From Bacteroidales bacterium (lineage in GTDB: Bacteria; Bacteroidota; Bacteroidia; Bacteroidales; UBA932), in the NCBI GenBank assembly GCA_017509755.1, contig JAFWOY010000001.1:88556-152555 (forward strand): DNA of 64,000 bases, read 5' to 3'. Made by a program: the position numbers and the translations under genes. Below, in pieces: positions 26,827 to 36,030 of the stretch. Under the pieces are notes generated by a model, which was not told the origin of the DNA, did not search any database, and worked only from the letters and a program-made list of their open reading frames with translations. How positions within the stretch are numbered: position 1 is the stretch's first letter; the number at the start of each line of letters is the position of its first letter.

Positions 26827-29274
26827 ATGAAATCCACCTTCCCCGCCCTTGTCCTTACCGTTCTGCTGGCCTTGTCAGCGACCACGCTGATGGGCAGCAA
26901 CCCTCCGAAAATCAACGATTTGCCTATATCCAAGCAACTGTACAGCATCTCTACGGGCCCTGGAGACGACGCCGCAACCGCCATGTGCATCAGCTGGGCC
27001 TGCGACACTGTCATCAAGCACACCCGCGTCCTGCTGGCCGAAGCCGCAGACAAAGACTGGGCGTCGGTCCGTGAAATCAAGCCGACGCAGCACCACCACG
27101 TCGATGTCTTCAAAGGCGTCTATTCGACGGCCGCTGACGGCAGCGACATGTACGAAGACGTCGTCTTCACCAAATGCGGCGTGATGGTCACGGGACTCAA
27201 GCCGGATACCGACTACAAGTACGTGATCGTGGACAAAGACGGGGATCAACCGGTGGTCCGCAGTTCCGAACATTATTTCCGGACGGCCGGCGCCGAGAAC
27301 TGGTCGGCCTGCATCATTTCCGACTTCCACAGCTATCCGCCGATTCCCACCCGGCTGGAAGCCGCCATGGGGATGATCGACACGATGCAGCGGATCGACC
27401 CTTCGCTCGATTTTATCTTCAGTCCTGGTGACGTCGTCGCCTGGGGCGGCAGCTACTCTTTCTGGCGGCGCCTCTTCGAAGAAGACAATTTCAATGAGTT
27501 TGTCTGGGCCCGCGTGAACGGCAACCACGACAACTGGACGCGCGAATCCCAGATCACCCACAACTTCGACATTCCGAACGATTATTTTATCAACACCTCC
27601 TTCTATCCGCAAAACGGCTATGCCGGTGAGGAGGGTGTCTGCTACCATTTCCGGTACGGCAACACCCTCTTTGTCATGCTCAATACGGAAGACATGAGCA
27701 AGCGCGGGGAATTCGAGGCAGCGGCGGCCTGGCTCCGGGACTGCGTCCATTTCGCGCGGGGCAGTGAGAATCCGCCGACCTTCGTGGTGGTGTGCATGCA
27801 CTACGAATGGTTCATCGGCACCAACGGCCGCATCTCCGAATATACGCGCTGGCACAGTGTCTTCGACGAACTGGGTGTGGACCTCGCCGTGGCAGGCAAC
27901 AACCATGTCTATGTCCGTACACCCGCTTTGTATGACGGCAAAGTCACCGACGGAACCTTCGGCACCGTCTATCTCCAGACCACGGCCTCCGACAATGACC
28001 GGGGGCGGTCCTTTGCCGACACGCCGATGCAGAATGCCGACAAGATTGCCGTCCGCTGGACAGAAGGGACCTATTCGGTGAGCGCCATCCACATGGACGT
28101 GAACCCGGAGCGGATCTCTCTCACCCTGCTTGACCGCAACGGCAACCGCATCGACAGCACGGTCGTACCGGCCAAACCGCGCACGGAAGCCCAGGATTAC
28201 CATGTGACCTGCGGCCCGTGGGTCACCGACATGAGCGAGAATGCCTTCACAGTCCTGTGGACGACCGACATCGCTTGCCAGGGCTGGGTGCAGTTGGACA
28301 ACGGACGCCGGATCTTCGAAGACTATGCGGGCCGGAAATTGTTCGGGACCTTCCATACGGTCCGGGTCGAAGGACTTTCCCGCGGCTCCCAGTACGGCTA
28401 CCGCATCGGCAACCGGGTTGTCGATCCGACCAATCCGCGCAGGCCGGCATTCGGACGGGATGTTCTCTCCGACCGGTACAGCGTCAGGACCTTCGATCCC
28501 AACCGCAAGGAATGTCATTTCACGGTCTTCAACGATGTCCACATGCGGCTGGACCACTATGCCGCGCTTTTGGATGACATCGATGTCCCTGCCAATGATT
28601 TTATCTTCCTCAACGGAGACATCATCTCAGCCGGCAACTGGACGCTGGACAGCCTGGTCAAGTATGAGGTGTCGCCCTTAGGTGCGTATGGCGCCAACCT
28701 GCCCGTCCATTTCGCCCGCGGCAACCATGAAGGCCGGGGCAGCGGCGTCGCGCTGGTTGAGAAAGTGTTCCCGAAAGCCGAAGGTGCTCCGTACTTCTAT
28801 ACCTTCCGCGAAGGGCCGGTCGCGTTCATCGTGCTGGATGCCGGAGAGACCGGCGTGACCAACTCCCTCGCCCTGACCGGCGACAAGATCTACGAGGACT
28901 ACCTCCGCGAGCAGATGGAATGGGCCGAAAAAGCCATGAAAGAGCCGGCGTTCCGCAAAGCGCCCGTCAAGATCTGCCTCATCCACGCACCCATGGTCGA
29001 TCCTGGTATTCCGGACGACTATGTCCCGCACACCTGGATGAACCACCACTTCGTACCGCTGCTCAACAAGGCAGGCATCAACCTGATGATCGGTGCCGAC
29101 CTGCACGAATACCAGTACCATCCCGCCGGCACCATGCACAACAATTTCCCAATCCTGGTCAATGACGCCGAGTCACGGCTTGACGTCCAAGTCCGCCGCG
29201 GGCACATCTACCTGACAATCTATGACGAAGATGGCAACGTCGTCGTCCCGACCCGAGACATCCCTGTAAAATAA
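26827..29274 (+). CDS. Double metallophosphoesterase with two purple-acid-phosphatase-like halves
   Basis: An 815-residue exported protein (signal about 1-23) made of two tandem FN3-like plus calcineurin-like units. Half 1 (about 35-450): IISDFHSYP, FSPGDVVAWGG, VNGNHDNW, VCMHYEW and GNNHVYV provide the metal-binding series. Half 2 (about 455-815): a second FN3 part (VLWTTDIACQGWVQLDNG), then VFNDVHMR, FLNGDIISAG, ARGNHEGRG, IHAPMV and GADLHEYQYH. Members usually have one such unit, so this is an internal duplication or fusion with both metal sites apparently intact. With the histidine phosphatase upstream it gives the locus two secreted phosphatases. Substrate unknown. Confidence 0.85.
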   Translation: MKSTFPALVLTVLLALSATTLMGSNPPKINDLPISKQLYSISTGPGDDAATAMCISWACDTVIKHTRVLLAEAADKDWASVREIKPTQHHHVDVFKGVYSTAADGSDMYEDVVFTKCGVMVTGLKPDTDYKYVIVDKDGDQPVVRSSEHYFRTAGAENWSACIISDFHSYPPIPTRLEAAMGMIDTMQRIDPSLDFIFSPGDVVAWGGSYSFWRRLFEEDNFNEFVWARVNGNHDNWTRESQITHNFDIPNDYFINTSFYPQNGYAGEEGVCYHFRYGNTLFVMLNTEDMSKRGEFEAAAAWLRDCVHFARGSENPPTFVVVCMHYEWFIGTNGRISEYTRWHSVFDELGVDLAVAGNNHVYVRTPALYDGKVTDGTFGTVYLQTTASDNDRGRSFADTPMQNADKIAVRWTEGTYSVSAIHMDVNPERISLTLLDRNGNRIDSTVVPAKPRTEAQDYHVTCGPWVTDMSENAFTVLWTTDIACQGWVQLDNGRRIFEDYAGRKLFGTFHTVRVEGLSRGSQYGYRIGNRVVDPTNPRRPAFGRDVLSDRYSVRTFDPNRKECHFTVFNDVHMRLDHYAALLDDIDVPANDFIFLNGDIISAGNWTLDSLVKYEVSPLGAYGANLPVHFARGNHEGRGSGVALVEKVFPKAEGAPYFYTFREGPVAFIVLDAGETGVTNSLALTGDKIYEDYLREQMEWAEKAMKEPAFRKAPVKICLIHAPMVDPGIPDDYVPHTWMNHHFVPLLNKAGINLMIGADLHEYQYHPAGTMHNNFPILVNDAESRLDVQVRRGHIYLTIYDEDGNVVVPTRDIPVK

Positions 29275-29282
29275 GCTTCCTC

Positions 29283-30692
29283 ATGAAAAAAACCGTATTC
29301 CTGCTCGTAGCCCTCGCAGTCCTGTTCAGCCTGTCCGCCTGCGGAGAAAAGAAAACCGAACCCCAGTATCCGCTCTTCTGGACATGGCTTGACCTGCGCT
29401 CGGATGAAGCGTTCGAAGCCGCCTGCCAGAAAATGAACGATGTAGGCATCGACGGCGTCATGCTCAATGCCTCCACGCCCGACGACTACCGGCGTGTCAT
29501 TCCGATCGCCCATGCCCACGGCATCCAGGTGTTTGCCTGGCTCTGGACGATGAATCTCGAACACGACCGGGCCCAAGTCCTCGCAGAACATCCCGAATGG
29601 TTCAGCGTCAACCGGCTGGGCCGGAGCCTGGCCGATACCACGGCCTATGTGGACTACTATAAGTTCCTGTGTCCGGCCTTGCCGGAAGTCCGGGAATACC
29701 TCAACGACAAGGTACGCGCCTATTGCGAAGTGGAAGGACTCGACGGCATCGCCATCGACTACCACCGTTTCGTCGATGTGGTCCTGCCGACCTCCCTCTG
29801 GCCGCGTTACGGCATCGTCCAGGACCACGAATATCCCGAATGGGATTTCGGCTACCACCCGGAGATGATCCGCCTGTTCCAGGAAAAATACGGTTATGAC
29901 CCGCGCGAACAGGAAGATCCCTCGCAGGATGTCCAGTGGCGGCAGTTCCGCTGCGACCAGATTTCCGAAGTGGCCAACCTGTTCGCCGAGACGGTCCATT
30001 CCTACGGCAAAGTGATGGCAGCCTCTCCGTTCCCCACGCCGAAGATGTCTTCGCGGATGGTGCGCCAGGACTGGGGCAAATGGAATCTGGATGTCGTCTT
30101 CCCGATGGTCTATCACACGTTCTATACGTTCGACCCTTCTTTCGCCTATGACTGCACGGCCGAGAACTATCACGACAAGAATCCGATGACCACACTCTAT
30201 TGCGGCCTGATGTACAGCGACGACATCACGGACTGCATGGACGAGGCCTTCCGGGCCGGCGCCCAGGGCATTTCGATCTTCACTGTCCAGAGCATCCGGA
30301 CTCCCGAACAGATTGCCCGCTTCCGGGCCTACACCGACAGCGTCCGCGCCGTCGTGGCAGCTAATGGCGGCCTGCCGAAAGTCAAGGCGCCCGGCCGGGC
30401 CGACACCGACCCGTTCCACCATCCCGGTGTACTTGCCCAGATCGAGAAACGCATGCAATATATCCTTGTCGGCTTCGACTGGAACCAGCGCCGCCGCAGG
30501 GGCGAGCCGGAAATCCAGGTTCCGGAGCTGGCCCCTTTGTCGCTGGGAGAATACAAAGCGGTTGGCGGGACGGAGGTTACACGCGTGTACGAAGTCACTG
30601 ACCAGGTCAGCGGCACCACCTTCGTGGTCACGTTCTATCTCTACGGCGATGTCATCTCCGGCTGGAATGTTGAGAAGAAATTGGCCGAATAA
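29283..30692 (+). CDS. GHL10-like TIM-barrel lipoprotein
   Basis: A 469-residue lipoprotein: signal MKKTVFLLVALAVLFSLSAC with Cys20 as lipidation site. The barrel carries the motifs VGIDGVMLNA, HAHGIQVFAWLWTM, CPALPEVREYLNDKV and GLDGIAIDYHRFVD, similar to the GHL10 (DUF187) glycosyl-hydrolase-like family where the DGI..D strand holds the presumed catalytic Asp. A short C-terminal beta domain follows (about 385-469). It is the last gene of the GH9 unit, 8 bp after the phosphoesterase. A role in trimming the imported or surface-bound glycan is inferred. Confidence 0.7.
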   Translation: MKKTVFLLVALAVLFSLSACGEKKTEPQYPLFWTWLDLRSDEAFEAACQKMNDVGIDGVMLNASTPDDYRRVIPIAHAHGIQVFAWLWTMNLEHDRAQVLAEHPEWFSVNRLGRSLADTTAYVDYYKFLCPALPEVREYLNDKVRAYCEVEGLDGIAIDYHRFVDVVLPTSLWPRYGIVQDHEYPEWDFGYHPEMIRLFQEKYGYDPREQEDPSQDVQWRQFRCDQISEVANLFAETVHSYGKVMAASPFPTPKMSSRMVRQDWGKWNLDVVFPMVYHTFYTFDPSFAYDCTAENYHDKNPMTTLYCGLMYSDDITDCMDEAFRAGAQGISIFTVQSIRTPEQIARFRAYTDSVRAVVAANGGLPKVKAPGRADTDPFHHPGVLAQIEKRMQYILVGFDWNQRRRRGEPEIQVPELAPLSLGEYKAVGGTEVTRVYEVTDQVSGTTFVVTFYLYGDVISGWNVEKKLAE

Positions 30693-30695
30693 TCG

Positions 30696-30703
30696 TATCT
30701 TTG
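30696..30703 (+). promoter_or_regulatory. -7 box of the ThiL-like gene
   Basis: TATCTTTG lies 15 nt before ATG 30719; TTG at 30670-30672 is 23 nt upstream. It begins 4 nt after the previous stop codon. The in-frame TTG at 30701 is inside the box, so ATG 30719 is the real start. Confidence 0.65.
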
Positions 30704-30718
30704 GAGAAAATTCCAAAG

Positions 30719-31681
30719 ATGACCCGCACTGAAATAGCCCAAATCGGCAAGCAGGCTGCCCTCGGACGTCTTTTCGAGGGCAGCGGCTTTTTGAATGAAC
30801 CCCTGGACGCCACGGCCCACAAAGTCTTGCTGGAAGGCTGCGACTTCGACCTGGTTTATACGCCATTGAAACATCTGGGATACAAAGCCGTGCTCTGTGT
30901 CCTCGGGGAGTTGTACGCCTCCCTGCGGCAGCCGGAATCCCTGTCGGTCAACCTGGGCCTTTCCCAACGCTTCTGCTACGAAGACGTCGCCGCGCTATGG
31001 GAAGGCGTCCTGGCCGCCTGCCGCGAACACGGCGTCAAACACCTGTCCCTCGACCTGGTCCCTTCGGTCAACGGCCTGTGCATCAGCCTGGCAGCTGGCG
31101 GCACCCAGGCACAAGAGGTTCTGGAGCAAGTGCCGGCGGCTAAAAACATGGACCTGATCTGCCTGAGCGGACACGTCGGAGCCGCCTATATGGGCCTCCA
31201 CGTATTGGAACGCGAAAAGGTGGCCTTCACCGGCACGGGCGAGCAACCCGACCTGTCGCAGTACAAAGCCGTCCTGGCCAGCTACCTGAGTCCCGAGATC
31301 AAACCCGACATGCTTGCGCGCTTCCTTGAAGCGAAGGTCTTTCCGTCCCGCGGCTATTTCCTGACCCGTGGCCTCGGCGAAGCCGTCATCCGGCTCACCC
31401 ACGATACGGGCCTGGGCGCCAAAATCTATCTGGAAAAGATTCCCATCTCGTCGCAGACCTTCGCCATGGCCGAAGAGATCGACATGGATGTCGTCACGGC
31501 GGCGATGAACGGCGGTGACGACTACAAATTCCTCTTCGTCATTCCCCTTGGCCAGCACGAAACTTTCCGCAAGGAATTCCACGATTTCGAAGTCATCGGC
31601 CACCTCGCCCAACCCGACGTCGGCCCCGTCCTCGTCACCCCCGAAGGCGCCGAACTCCCCATCCATGCGCAGGGCTATTGA
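30719..31681 (+). CDS. AIR synthase-related protein, ThiL-like, with divergent N-terminus
   Basis: A 320-residue protein of the PurM/ThiL fold. It has the ThiL-type segment DFDLVYTPLKHLGYKAVLCV (about 43-62) and, late, MNGGDDYKFLFVIP, comparable to SGGEDYELLF in thiamine-monophosphate kinase. The N-terminal GDDAA nucleotide/Mg motif of ThiL is not recognisable; the corresponding stretch is LDATAHKVLLEG. It is therefore annotated as AIR synthase-related rather than ThiL. It lies directly upstream of the suf operon but has its own and sufB's promoter between. Enzyme activity is uncertain. Confidence 0.7.
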   Translation: MTRTEIAQIGKQAALGRLFEGSGFLNEPLDATAHKVLLEGCDFDLVYTPLKHLGYKAVLCVLGELYASLRQPESLSVNLGLSQRFCYEDVAALWEGVLAACREHGVKHLSLDLVPSVNGLCISLAAGGTQAQEVLEQVPAAKNMDLICLSGHVGAAYMGLHVLEREKVAFTGTGEQPDLSQYKAVLASYLSPEIKPDMLARFLEAKVFPSRGYFLTRGLGEAVIRLTHDTGLGAKIYLEKIPISSQTFAMAEEIDMDVVTAAMNGGDDYKFLFVIPLGQHETFRKEFHDFEVIGHLAQPDVGPVLVTPEGAELPIHAQGY

Positions 31682-31690
31682 TTCTTTTCT

Positions 31691-31698
31691 TATCTTTG
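31691..31698 (+). promoter_or_regulatory. -7 box of the suf operon
   Basis: TATCTTTG sits 7 nt before the sufB ATG at 31706, so the transcript would be nearly leaderless. No -33 match at standard spacing was found, which leaves room for an activator or for Fe-S-responsive control elsewhere. Confidence 0.6.
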
Positions 31699-31705
31699 CG
31701 CTGCA

Positions 31706-33142
31706 ATGAAAGAAAGCGAGAAAATCATAGAAGAGGTCACTTCGGGCGAGTACGAGCACGGGTTTGAGACGGTTGTGGAGCAGGACTTCATCCCGAAAGG
31801 CCTTAATGAAGATATTATCCGGCTGATTTCCAAAAAGAAAGAGGAGCCTCAGTGGCTGTTGGATTTCCGGTTGAAAGCGTTTCGGCAGTGGCAGAAGATG
31901 ACGCTCCCGACCTGGGCGCATCTCGACATTCCGCCCATTGATTTCCAGGACATCGTGTACTACGCCGCCCCGAAGCGGCCGTCGGAGAAGAAGGAGATCG
32001 ATCCGGAGATCGAAAAGACCTTCGACAAACTCGGCATTCCGCTCCACGAGCGGGGCGTCCTCAGCGGGACGGCCGTGGATGCCGTTTTCGACAGCGTGTC
32101 GGTCAAGACGACCTTCAGTGAGACGCTGGCCGAGAAAGGCATCATTTTCTGCTCTTTCTCCGAAGCCGTGAAGAACTATCCGCAACTCGTGCGGAAATAC
32201 CTGGCCACCGTCGTCCCGTCCGCGGACAATTTCTACAGCGCGCTGAACAGCGCCGTCTTCAGCGACGGGTCGTTCTGCTATATCCCGAAAGGCGTCCGCT
32301 GTCCGATGGAGCTTTCGAGCTACTTCCGCATCAATGCCCGCGGCACGGGCCAGTTCGAACGGACGCTCATCGTCGCCGATGAAGGGTCGTATCTGAGTTA
32401 TCTGGAAGGCTGCACGGCGCCGATGCGCGACGAGTCGCAACTCCATGCCGCCGTGGTCGAGATCATCGTGGAAAAAGACGCCGAGGTGAAATACTCCACA
32501 GTCCAGAACTGGTATCCGGGCGATGCCCAGGGCCGGGGCGGCATCTACAATTTCGTGACGAAGCGGGGCATCTGCAAAGGCAGTGGCAGCCGCCTTTTCT
32601 GGACACAAGTCGAAACGGGCAGCGCCATCACCTGGAAGTATCCGAGTACCATTCTCAAGGGAGACAATTCCCTGTCGGAATTCTACTCCGTGGCCGTGAC
32701 GAACCATTTCCAGCAAGCCGATACCGGCACCAAGATGATCCACATCGGCCGCAATACCACCAGCCGCATCGTGAGCAAGGGCATCTCGGCCGGCCGCAGC
32801 CAGAACAGTTACCGCGGCATGGTGAAGGTCCTGCCCGGCGCGGAAGGCGCCCGGAACCATTCGCAGTGCGACTCGCTCCTGTTGGGTGACAAATGCGGTG
32901 CCCACACCTTCCCCGTCATCGAGTCGGATAACCAAAGCGCCACCATCGAGCACGAAGCCACCACGTCGAAGATCAGCGAAGACCAGCTCTTCTACTGCCG
33001 GCAGCGCGGCATCACCGAAGAAGACGCCGTCGGCCTGATCGTGAACGGCTATGCCAAAGAAGTCCTGAACAAGCTGCCGATGGAATTTGCCGTCGAAGCC
33101 CAAAAATTGCTGCAAGTCTCCTTGGAGGGGAGCATCGGATGA
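31706..33142 (+). CDS. sufB: Fe-S cluster scaffold protein SufB
   Basis: A 478-residue core subunit of the SufBCD cytoplasmic scaffold that assembles Fe-S clusters. Landmarks are the start [20 protein letters not shown], the beta-helix region [20 protein letters not shown], and the conserved [20 protein letters not shown] and [20 protein letters not shown], which contain the Cys and Glu used for cluster building in E. coli SufB. Length agrees with the family. It overlaps the pnuC-like gene by 4 bp; sufC and sufD follow that gene. Normally sufB is next to sufC, so the interruption is notable. Confidence 0.97.
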   Translation: MKESEKIIEEVTSGEYEHGFETVVEQDFIPKGLNEDIIRLISKKKEEPQWLLDFRLKAFRQWQKMTLPTWAHLDIPPIDFQDIVYYAAPKRPSEKKEIDPEIEKTFDKLGIPLHERGVLSGTAVDAVFDSVSVKTTFSETLAEKGIIFCSFSEAVKNYPQLVRKYLATVVPSADNFYSALNSAVFSDGSFCYIPKGVRCPMELSSYFRINARGTGQFERTLIVADEGSYLSYLEGCTAPMRDESQLHAAVVEIIVEKDAEVKYSTVQNWYPGDAQGRGGIYNFVTKRGICKGSGSRLFWTQVETGSAITWKYPSTILKGDNSLSEFYSVAVTNHFQQADTGTKMIHIGRNTTSRIVSKGISAGRSQNSYRGMVKVLPGAEGARNHSQCDSLLLGDKCGAHTFPVIESDNQSATIEHEATTSKISEDQLFYCRQRGITEEDAVGLIVNGYAKEVLNKLPMEFAVEAQKLLQVSLEGSIG

Positions 33143-33729
33143 CATTCAGTTGGATTGACCTCATCAGTTCGCTGCTGGGCCTGACCTGCGTATTCCTGGC
33201 GGGCCGGGGCAGCAAATACAATTTCTGGGTGGGCTATCTCTACACCGCCGCCCTCTTTTTCCTGTTCCTCCAGAAAAACCTGCTGGCCTCGCTGCTCCTG
33301 CAGCCAGTGTCGCTGGGCATCAATATCCTGGGCCACTACCGCTGGACCCATCCCAAGGCCGGCGAAGTGAGTTCGGAAAAGACGGGGGAATTGAAAGTCT
33401 CGATGCTCAACTGGTATGAGCGCGTCCTGACGGTCGCGATCGTGCTGGTGGTGGCCGCCCTCTGGGGCTGGCTGCTGCAGCGGCTTTTCCCGGCCGACCC
33501 ACATCCCTATCTGGATTCCTGCGTCACCATCCTGATCCTCGTGGCCCAGTTCCTCAGCGCCCAGAAGAAATGGGACTGCTGGGTGGCCTGGATTATCGTC
33601 AATATCACCCAATTGATCCTGCACCTGTCGGTCGGCAACATCTTCATGCCGATTGTCAGCGCGCTTTACCTTGTCAACAGTATCATCTCCCTGTACAACT
33701 GGGAGAAAATGTATAGGAGAAAAGCCTGA
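33139..33729 (+). CDS. PnuC-family vitamin/nucleoside transporter inside the suf operon
   Basis: A 196-residue membrane protein with about seven short hydrophobic segments and the aromatic pattern of PnuC proteins ([54 protein letters not shown]). PnuC transporters move nicotinamide riboside or related vitamins by facilitated diffusion. Its ATG overlaps the sufB stop by 4 bp and its stop overlaps the sufC start by 1 bp, so it is translationally coupled into the operon. It is distinct from the PnuC at 49231. Ligand not predictable; the link with Fe-S assembly is unexplained. Confidence 0.78.
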   Translation: MTFSWIDLISSLLGLTCVFLAGRGSKYNFWVGYLYTAALFFLFLQKNLLASLLLQPVSLGINILGHYRWTHPKAGEVSSEKTGELKVSMLNWYERVLTVAIVLVVAALWGWLLQRLFPADPHPYLDSCVTILILVAQFLSAQKKWDCWVAWIIVNITQLILHLSVGNIFMPIVSALYLVNSIISLYNWEKMYRRKA

Positions 33730-34487
33730 TGAATACGCTGCTTCAAATCGAAAACCTGCATGCTTCGGTCGGTGAAAAAGAGATTCTCCGGGGAATCAAC
33801 CTGGAAATCAAGGCGGGCGAAGTCCACGCCATCATGGGCCCCAACGGCTCCGGCAAGAGTACCCTCTCCGCGGTGCTGGCGGGCCGCGACACGTTTACCG
33901 TGACAGAAGGGTCCGTCACTTATGACGGGCGCGACTTGCTGAGCCTCACCCCGGAAGCGCGTGCCTGGGCCGGCATTTTCCTGGGATTCCAATATCCCGT
34001 GGAGATTCCCGGCGTGAGCAATGTCAACTTCATGAAGGCCGCTGTCAACGAGCAGCGCAAGCAGCGGGGCCTCGAACCCCTGGGTGCCGCCCAGTTCCTG
34101 AAACTGATGCGCGAGAAGATGGCTTATGTGGAAATGGACAGCAGTTTCTCCGGCCGCGGCGTGAACGTGGGCTTCTCAGGGGGCGAGAAGAAACGCAATG
34201 AGATTTTCCAGATGGCGATGCTCGAACCGCGCCTGGCCATCCTCGACGAGACCGACTCCGGCCTCGACGTAGATGCCTTGCGTATCGTGGCTTCGGGGGT
34301 CAACAAGCTGAAACGCCCGGACAATGCCTTCATCGTCATCACGCACTACCAGCGCCTCCTCGACTACATCGTGCCTGACGTGATCCATGTCCTCTACAAA
34401 GGCCGCATCATCAAGACCGCCGGCAAAGAGTTGGCGCTCGAAATAGAAAAGAAAGGCTACGACTGGCTCATCCATGAAAGCGAATAA
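33729..34487 (+). CDS. sufC: Fe-S assembly ATPase SufC
   Basis: A 252-residue ABC-type ATPase of the SufBCD complex. Walker A GPNGSGKST (about 37-45), an SGGEKKRNEIFQMA signature of the SufC type, Walker B LAILDETDSGLD (note ETDSGLD, characteristic of SufC) and the switch His in VITHYQRLLDYI are all present. Length is typical. Starts on the pnuC-like stop (1-bp overlap) and overlaps sufD by 14 bp. Confidence 0.98.
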   Translation: MNTLLQIENLHASVGEKEILRGINLEIKAGEVHAIMGPNGSGKSTLSAVLAGRDTFTVTEGSVTYDGRDLLSLTPEARAWAGIFLGFQYPVEIPGVSNVNFMKAAVNEQRKQRGLEPLGAAQFLKLMREKMAYVEMDSSFSGRGVNVGFSGGEKKRNEIFQMAMLEPRLAILDETDSGLDVDALRIVASGVNKLKRPDNAFIVITHYQRLLDYIVPDVIHVLYKGRIIKTAGKELALEIEKKGYDWLIHESE

Positions 34488-35478
34488 CCTCATCTTCGCC
34501 CCCGCGCTCAAGCAGGAATTCCGCTGCCGCGTCCCGCTCAAGGATGCCCGGCAGGTATTCCTGGTCAACGGCACGGTGCAGGGCGCCGGCGCCCCGCTGG
34601 CTTTCCGGCTGGAAGAAGGCGAGCAACTGCCCCAGATGCTGCAGCTTATCGCCATCCGCAGTGCCGAAGGGCCGCAGGATCTTTCTTTCTCCGAGTCCTT
34701 CCATTTCAGTCGCGGAAGCGCAGGCCGGATCATCCTCTGCGCCCACACTTTCTCGCTCGACCCTTTCAAGACTGTGGAGCATACGAAGATTACGCTGGAA
34801 GAAGACGCCCACGCCGAATTCGTCGTCATGCAAAACGAACACAACCAGGCCGACCACGAAACGTTCTACGAGATTACGCTGGCAGCCGGTGCAACGCTCG
34901 ACATGGTGTTCCTTTCGCTGCATGGCGGCATCATCCGCAACCACATCGAAGCCCGGCTTCAGGGAGAACACGCTTCCTGCAATCTCAGCGGCCTCTACCT
35001 GACCGATGGAGACCAGCGGATGGACTACGATATCCGGCTTACCCACGAAATTCCGGGTTGCCATAGCAACCAGATATTCAAAGGGATTCTCGACGACCGC
35101 GGCCTGGCGCATTTCGACGGCCTGATCCGGGTTGTCCCTGACGCGCAGAAGACGGAGGCCTACCAGGCCAACCACAACCTGCTGGTCAGCGACACGGCCA
35201 AGGCCTATACCCGGCCGCAACTGGAGATCTATGCCGATGATGTGAAATGCAGCCACGGCGCGACCATCGGACGGCTCAATCCGGACGAACTCTTCTACAT
35301 GCGGACACGCGGCATCCCGGTAACCGAAGCCCGCGTCCTGCAGCAGATGGCTTTCTGCAACGAGGTCGTGGACAAGATTACATCCCCTGAACTGCGCGAA
35401 CGGATGCAGGTTTTGGTGGAGAAACGCCTGCGTGGCGAGTTTTCTCGTTGTCAAAACTGCTCTAAAAATTGTTGTTAG
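34474..35478 (+). CDS. sufD: SufD-type scaffold subunit, short, with Cys-rich tail
   Basis: A 334-residue SufB/SufD family protein, shorter than the ~430-450 typical of SufD because the N-terminal helical part is reduced. The beta-helix and C-terminal motifs are intact, including YADDVKCSHGATIGRLNPDE, whose Cys and His match the residues important in E. coli SufD. The protein ends RCQNCSKNCC, a four-Cys tail that could bind metal. The final gene of the operon: no sufS or sufE follows; instead a terminator and repeat-rich DNA begin. The start overlaps sufC by 14 bp. Confidence 0.9.
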   Translation: MKANNLIFAPALKQEFRCRVPLKDARQVFLVNGTVQGAGAPLAFRLEEGEQLPQMLQLIAIRSAEGPQDLSFSESFHFSRGSAGRIILCAHTFSLDPFKTVEHTKITLEEDAHAEFVVMQNEHNQADHETFYEITLAAGATLDMVFLSLHGGIIRNHIEARLQGEHASCNLSGLYLTDGDQRMDYDIRLTHEIPGCHSNQIFKGILDDRGLAHFDGLIRVVPDAQKTEAYQANHNLLVSDTAKAYTRPQLEIYADDVKCSHGATIGRLNPDELFYMRTRGIPVTEARVLQQMAFCNEVVDKITSPELRERMQVLVEKRLRGEFSRCQNCSKNCC

Positions 35479-35584
35479 GTCGAAAATCGGCCCCTACCCC
35501 GCAAAAAAACACTTTTTGCAACGCAACATTTGATCCCCGTCCCGCATCTATTAATCGGTTTAGGTTTTAGTATATTATCATTCG

Positions 35585-35620
35585 AAAGGGTGGTCTTCGG
35601 GAGAAAGGCCGCCCTTTTGT
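35585..35620 (+). terminator. Terminator of the suf operon
   Basis: AAAGGGTGGTCTT (35585-35597) pairs with AAGGCCGCCCTTT (35605-35617) with two G-U pairs in the RNA, then TTTGT. It lies about 107 bp after the sufD stop. The T-run is short, so efficiency is uncertain. Confidence 0.6.
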
Positions 35621-35888
35621 CTTGCTGACCTCCGGCCTCCAGCTCCGCCGAATGGACATACGGCAGCACTTACGTCTCCCTTTTTTCCGCCGCCGAATTG
35701 ACGCACCTCCCCCGAATTGATGCTCCTCAGCACTTATATCTCCCTATCTCCGCTTGTCCACTAGTCCCTTTGCCTCCTCACATCCCCCGACGGCTTGTCC
35801 GTTTGTCCCTCAGTCTCTTCGCCATTCTCCATTCGCCCTTCGCCATCGTTTTCGCTCGCCCTCTTGTATCTTCGTCCGCTCGTCCGGC
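35621..35888. other. Low-complexity, pyrimidine-rich intergenic DNA
   Basis: No credible gene. The plus strand is strongly C/T-biased with many TCGCC, TCGTC and CTCC runs, apparently decayed repeats. The open frames across it have no recognisable domains. Confidence 0.6.
35664..35745 (+). repeat. Imperfect direct repeat, 64-bp period
   Basis: CAGCACTTACGTCTCCCT (35664-35681) and CAGCACTTATATCTCCCT (35728-35745) differ at two or three positions. Between them CCGAATTGA also occurs twice. Likely part of the decayed repeat tract. Confidence 0.5.
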
Positions 35889-36030
35889 CGCCAAACTGGC
35901 GCACGCGGATCCCTGTTAGGCGCCGCTCAGGGGCCGGTTGCCGTGCGCCACAGCCCGATTTCGGCCCTTGGCGCACAGTCACCAGCCCCACACAGCCATC
36001 AGCGGCCGATTCCCGTGCGCCAGTTTGGCG
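35889..36030 (+). repeat. 142-bp dispersed element, copy 1
   Basis: Bounded by CGCCAAACTGGCGCAC (35889-35904) and GTGCGCCAGTTTGGCG (36015-36030), which are exact inverted repeats. The whole unit is the reverse complement, with scattered changes, of 44676-44817, which has the same length. Internal TGGCGCA/TGCGCCA cores make it able to fold into several hairpins. No coding sequence is evident. It resembles a MITE or REP-like element. Confidence 0.8.

Noticed and set aside
26875..28557. A 560-codon minus-strand frame opposite the double phosphoesterase
   Set aside because: Shadow frame in GC-rich coding DNA; the plus-strand product has full motifs.
30995..33145. A 716-codon open frame on the minus strand opposite the ThiL-like gene and sufB
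   Set aside because: It is antisense to clearly conserved genes, has no recognisable domain and reflects the high GC content.
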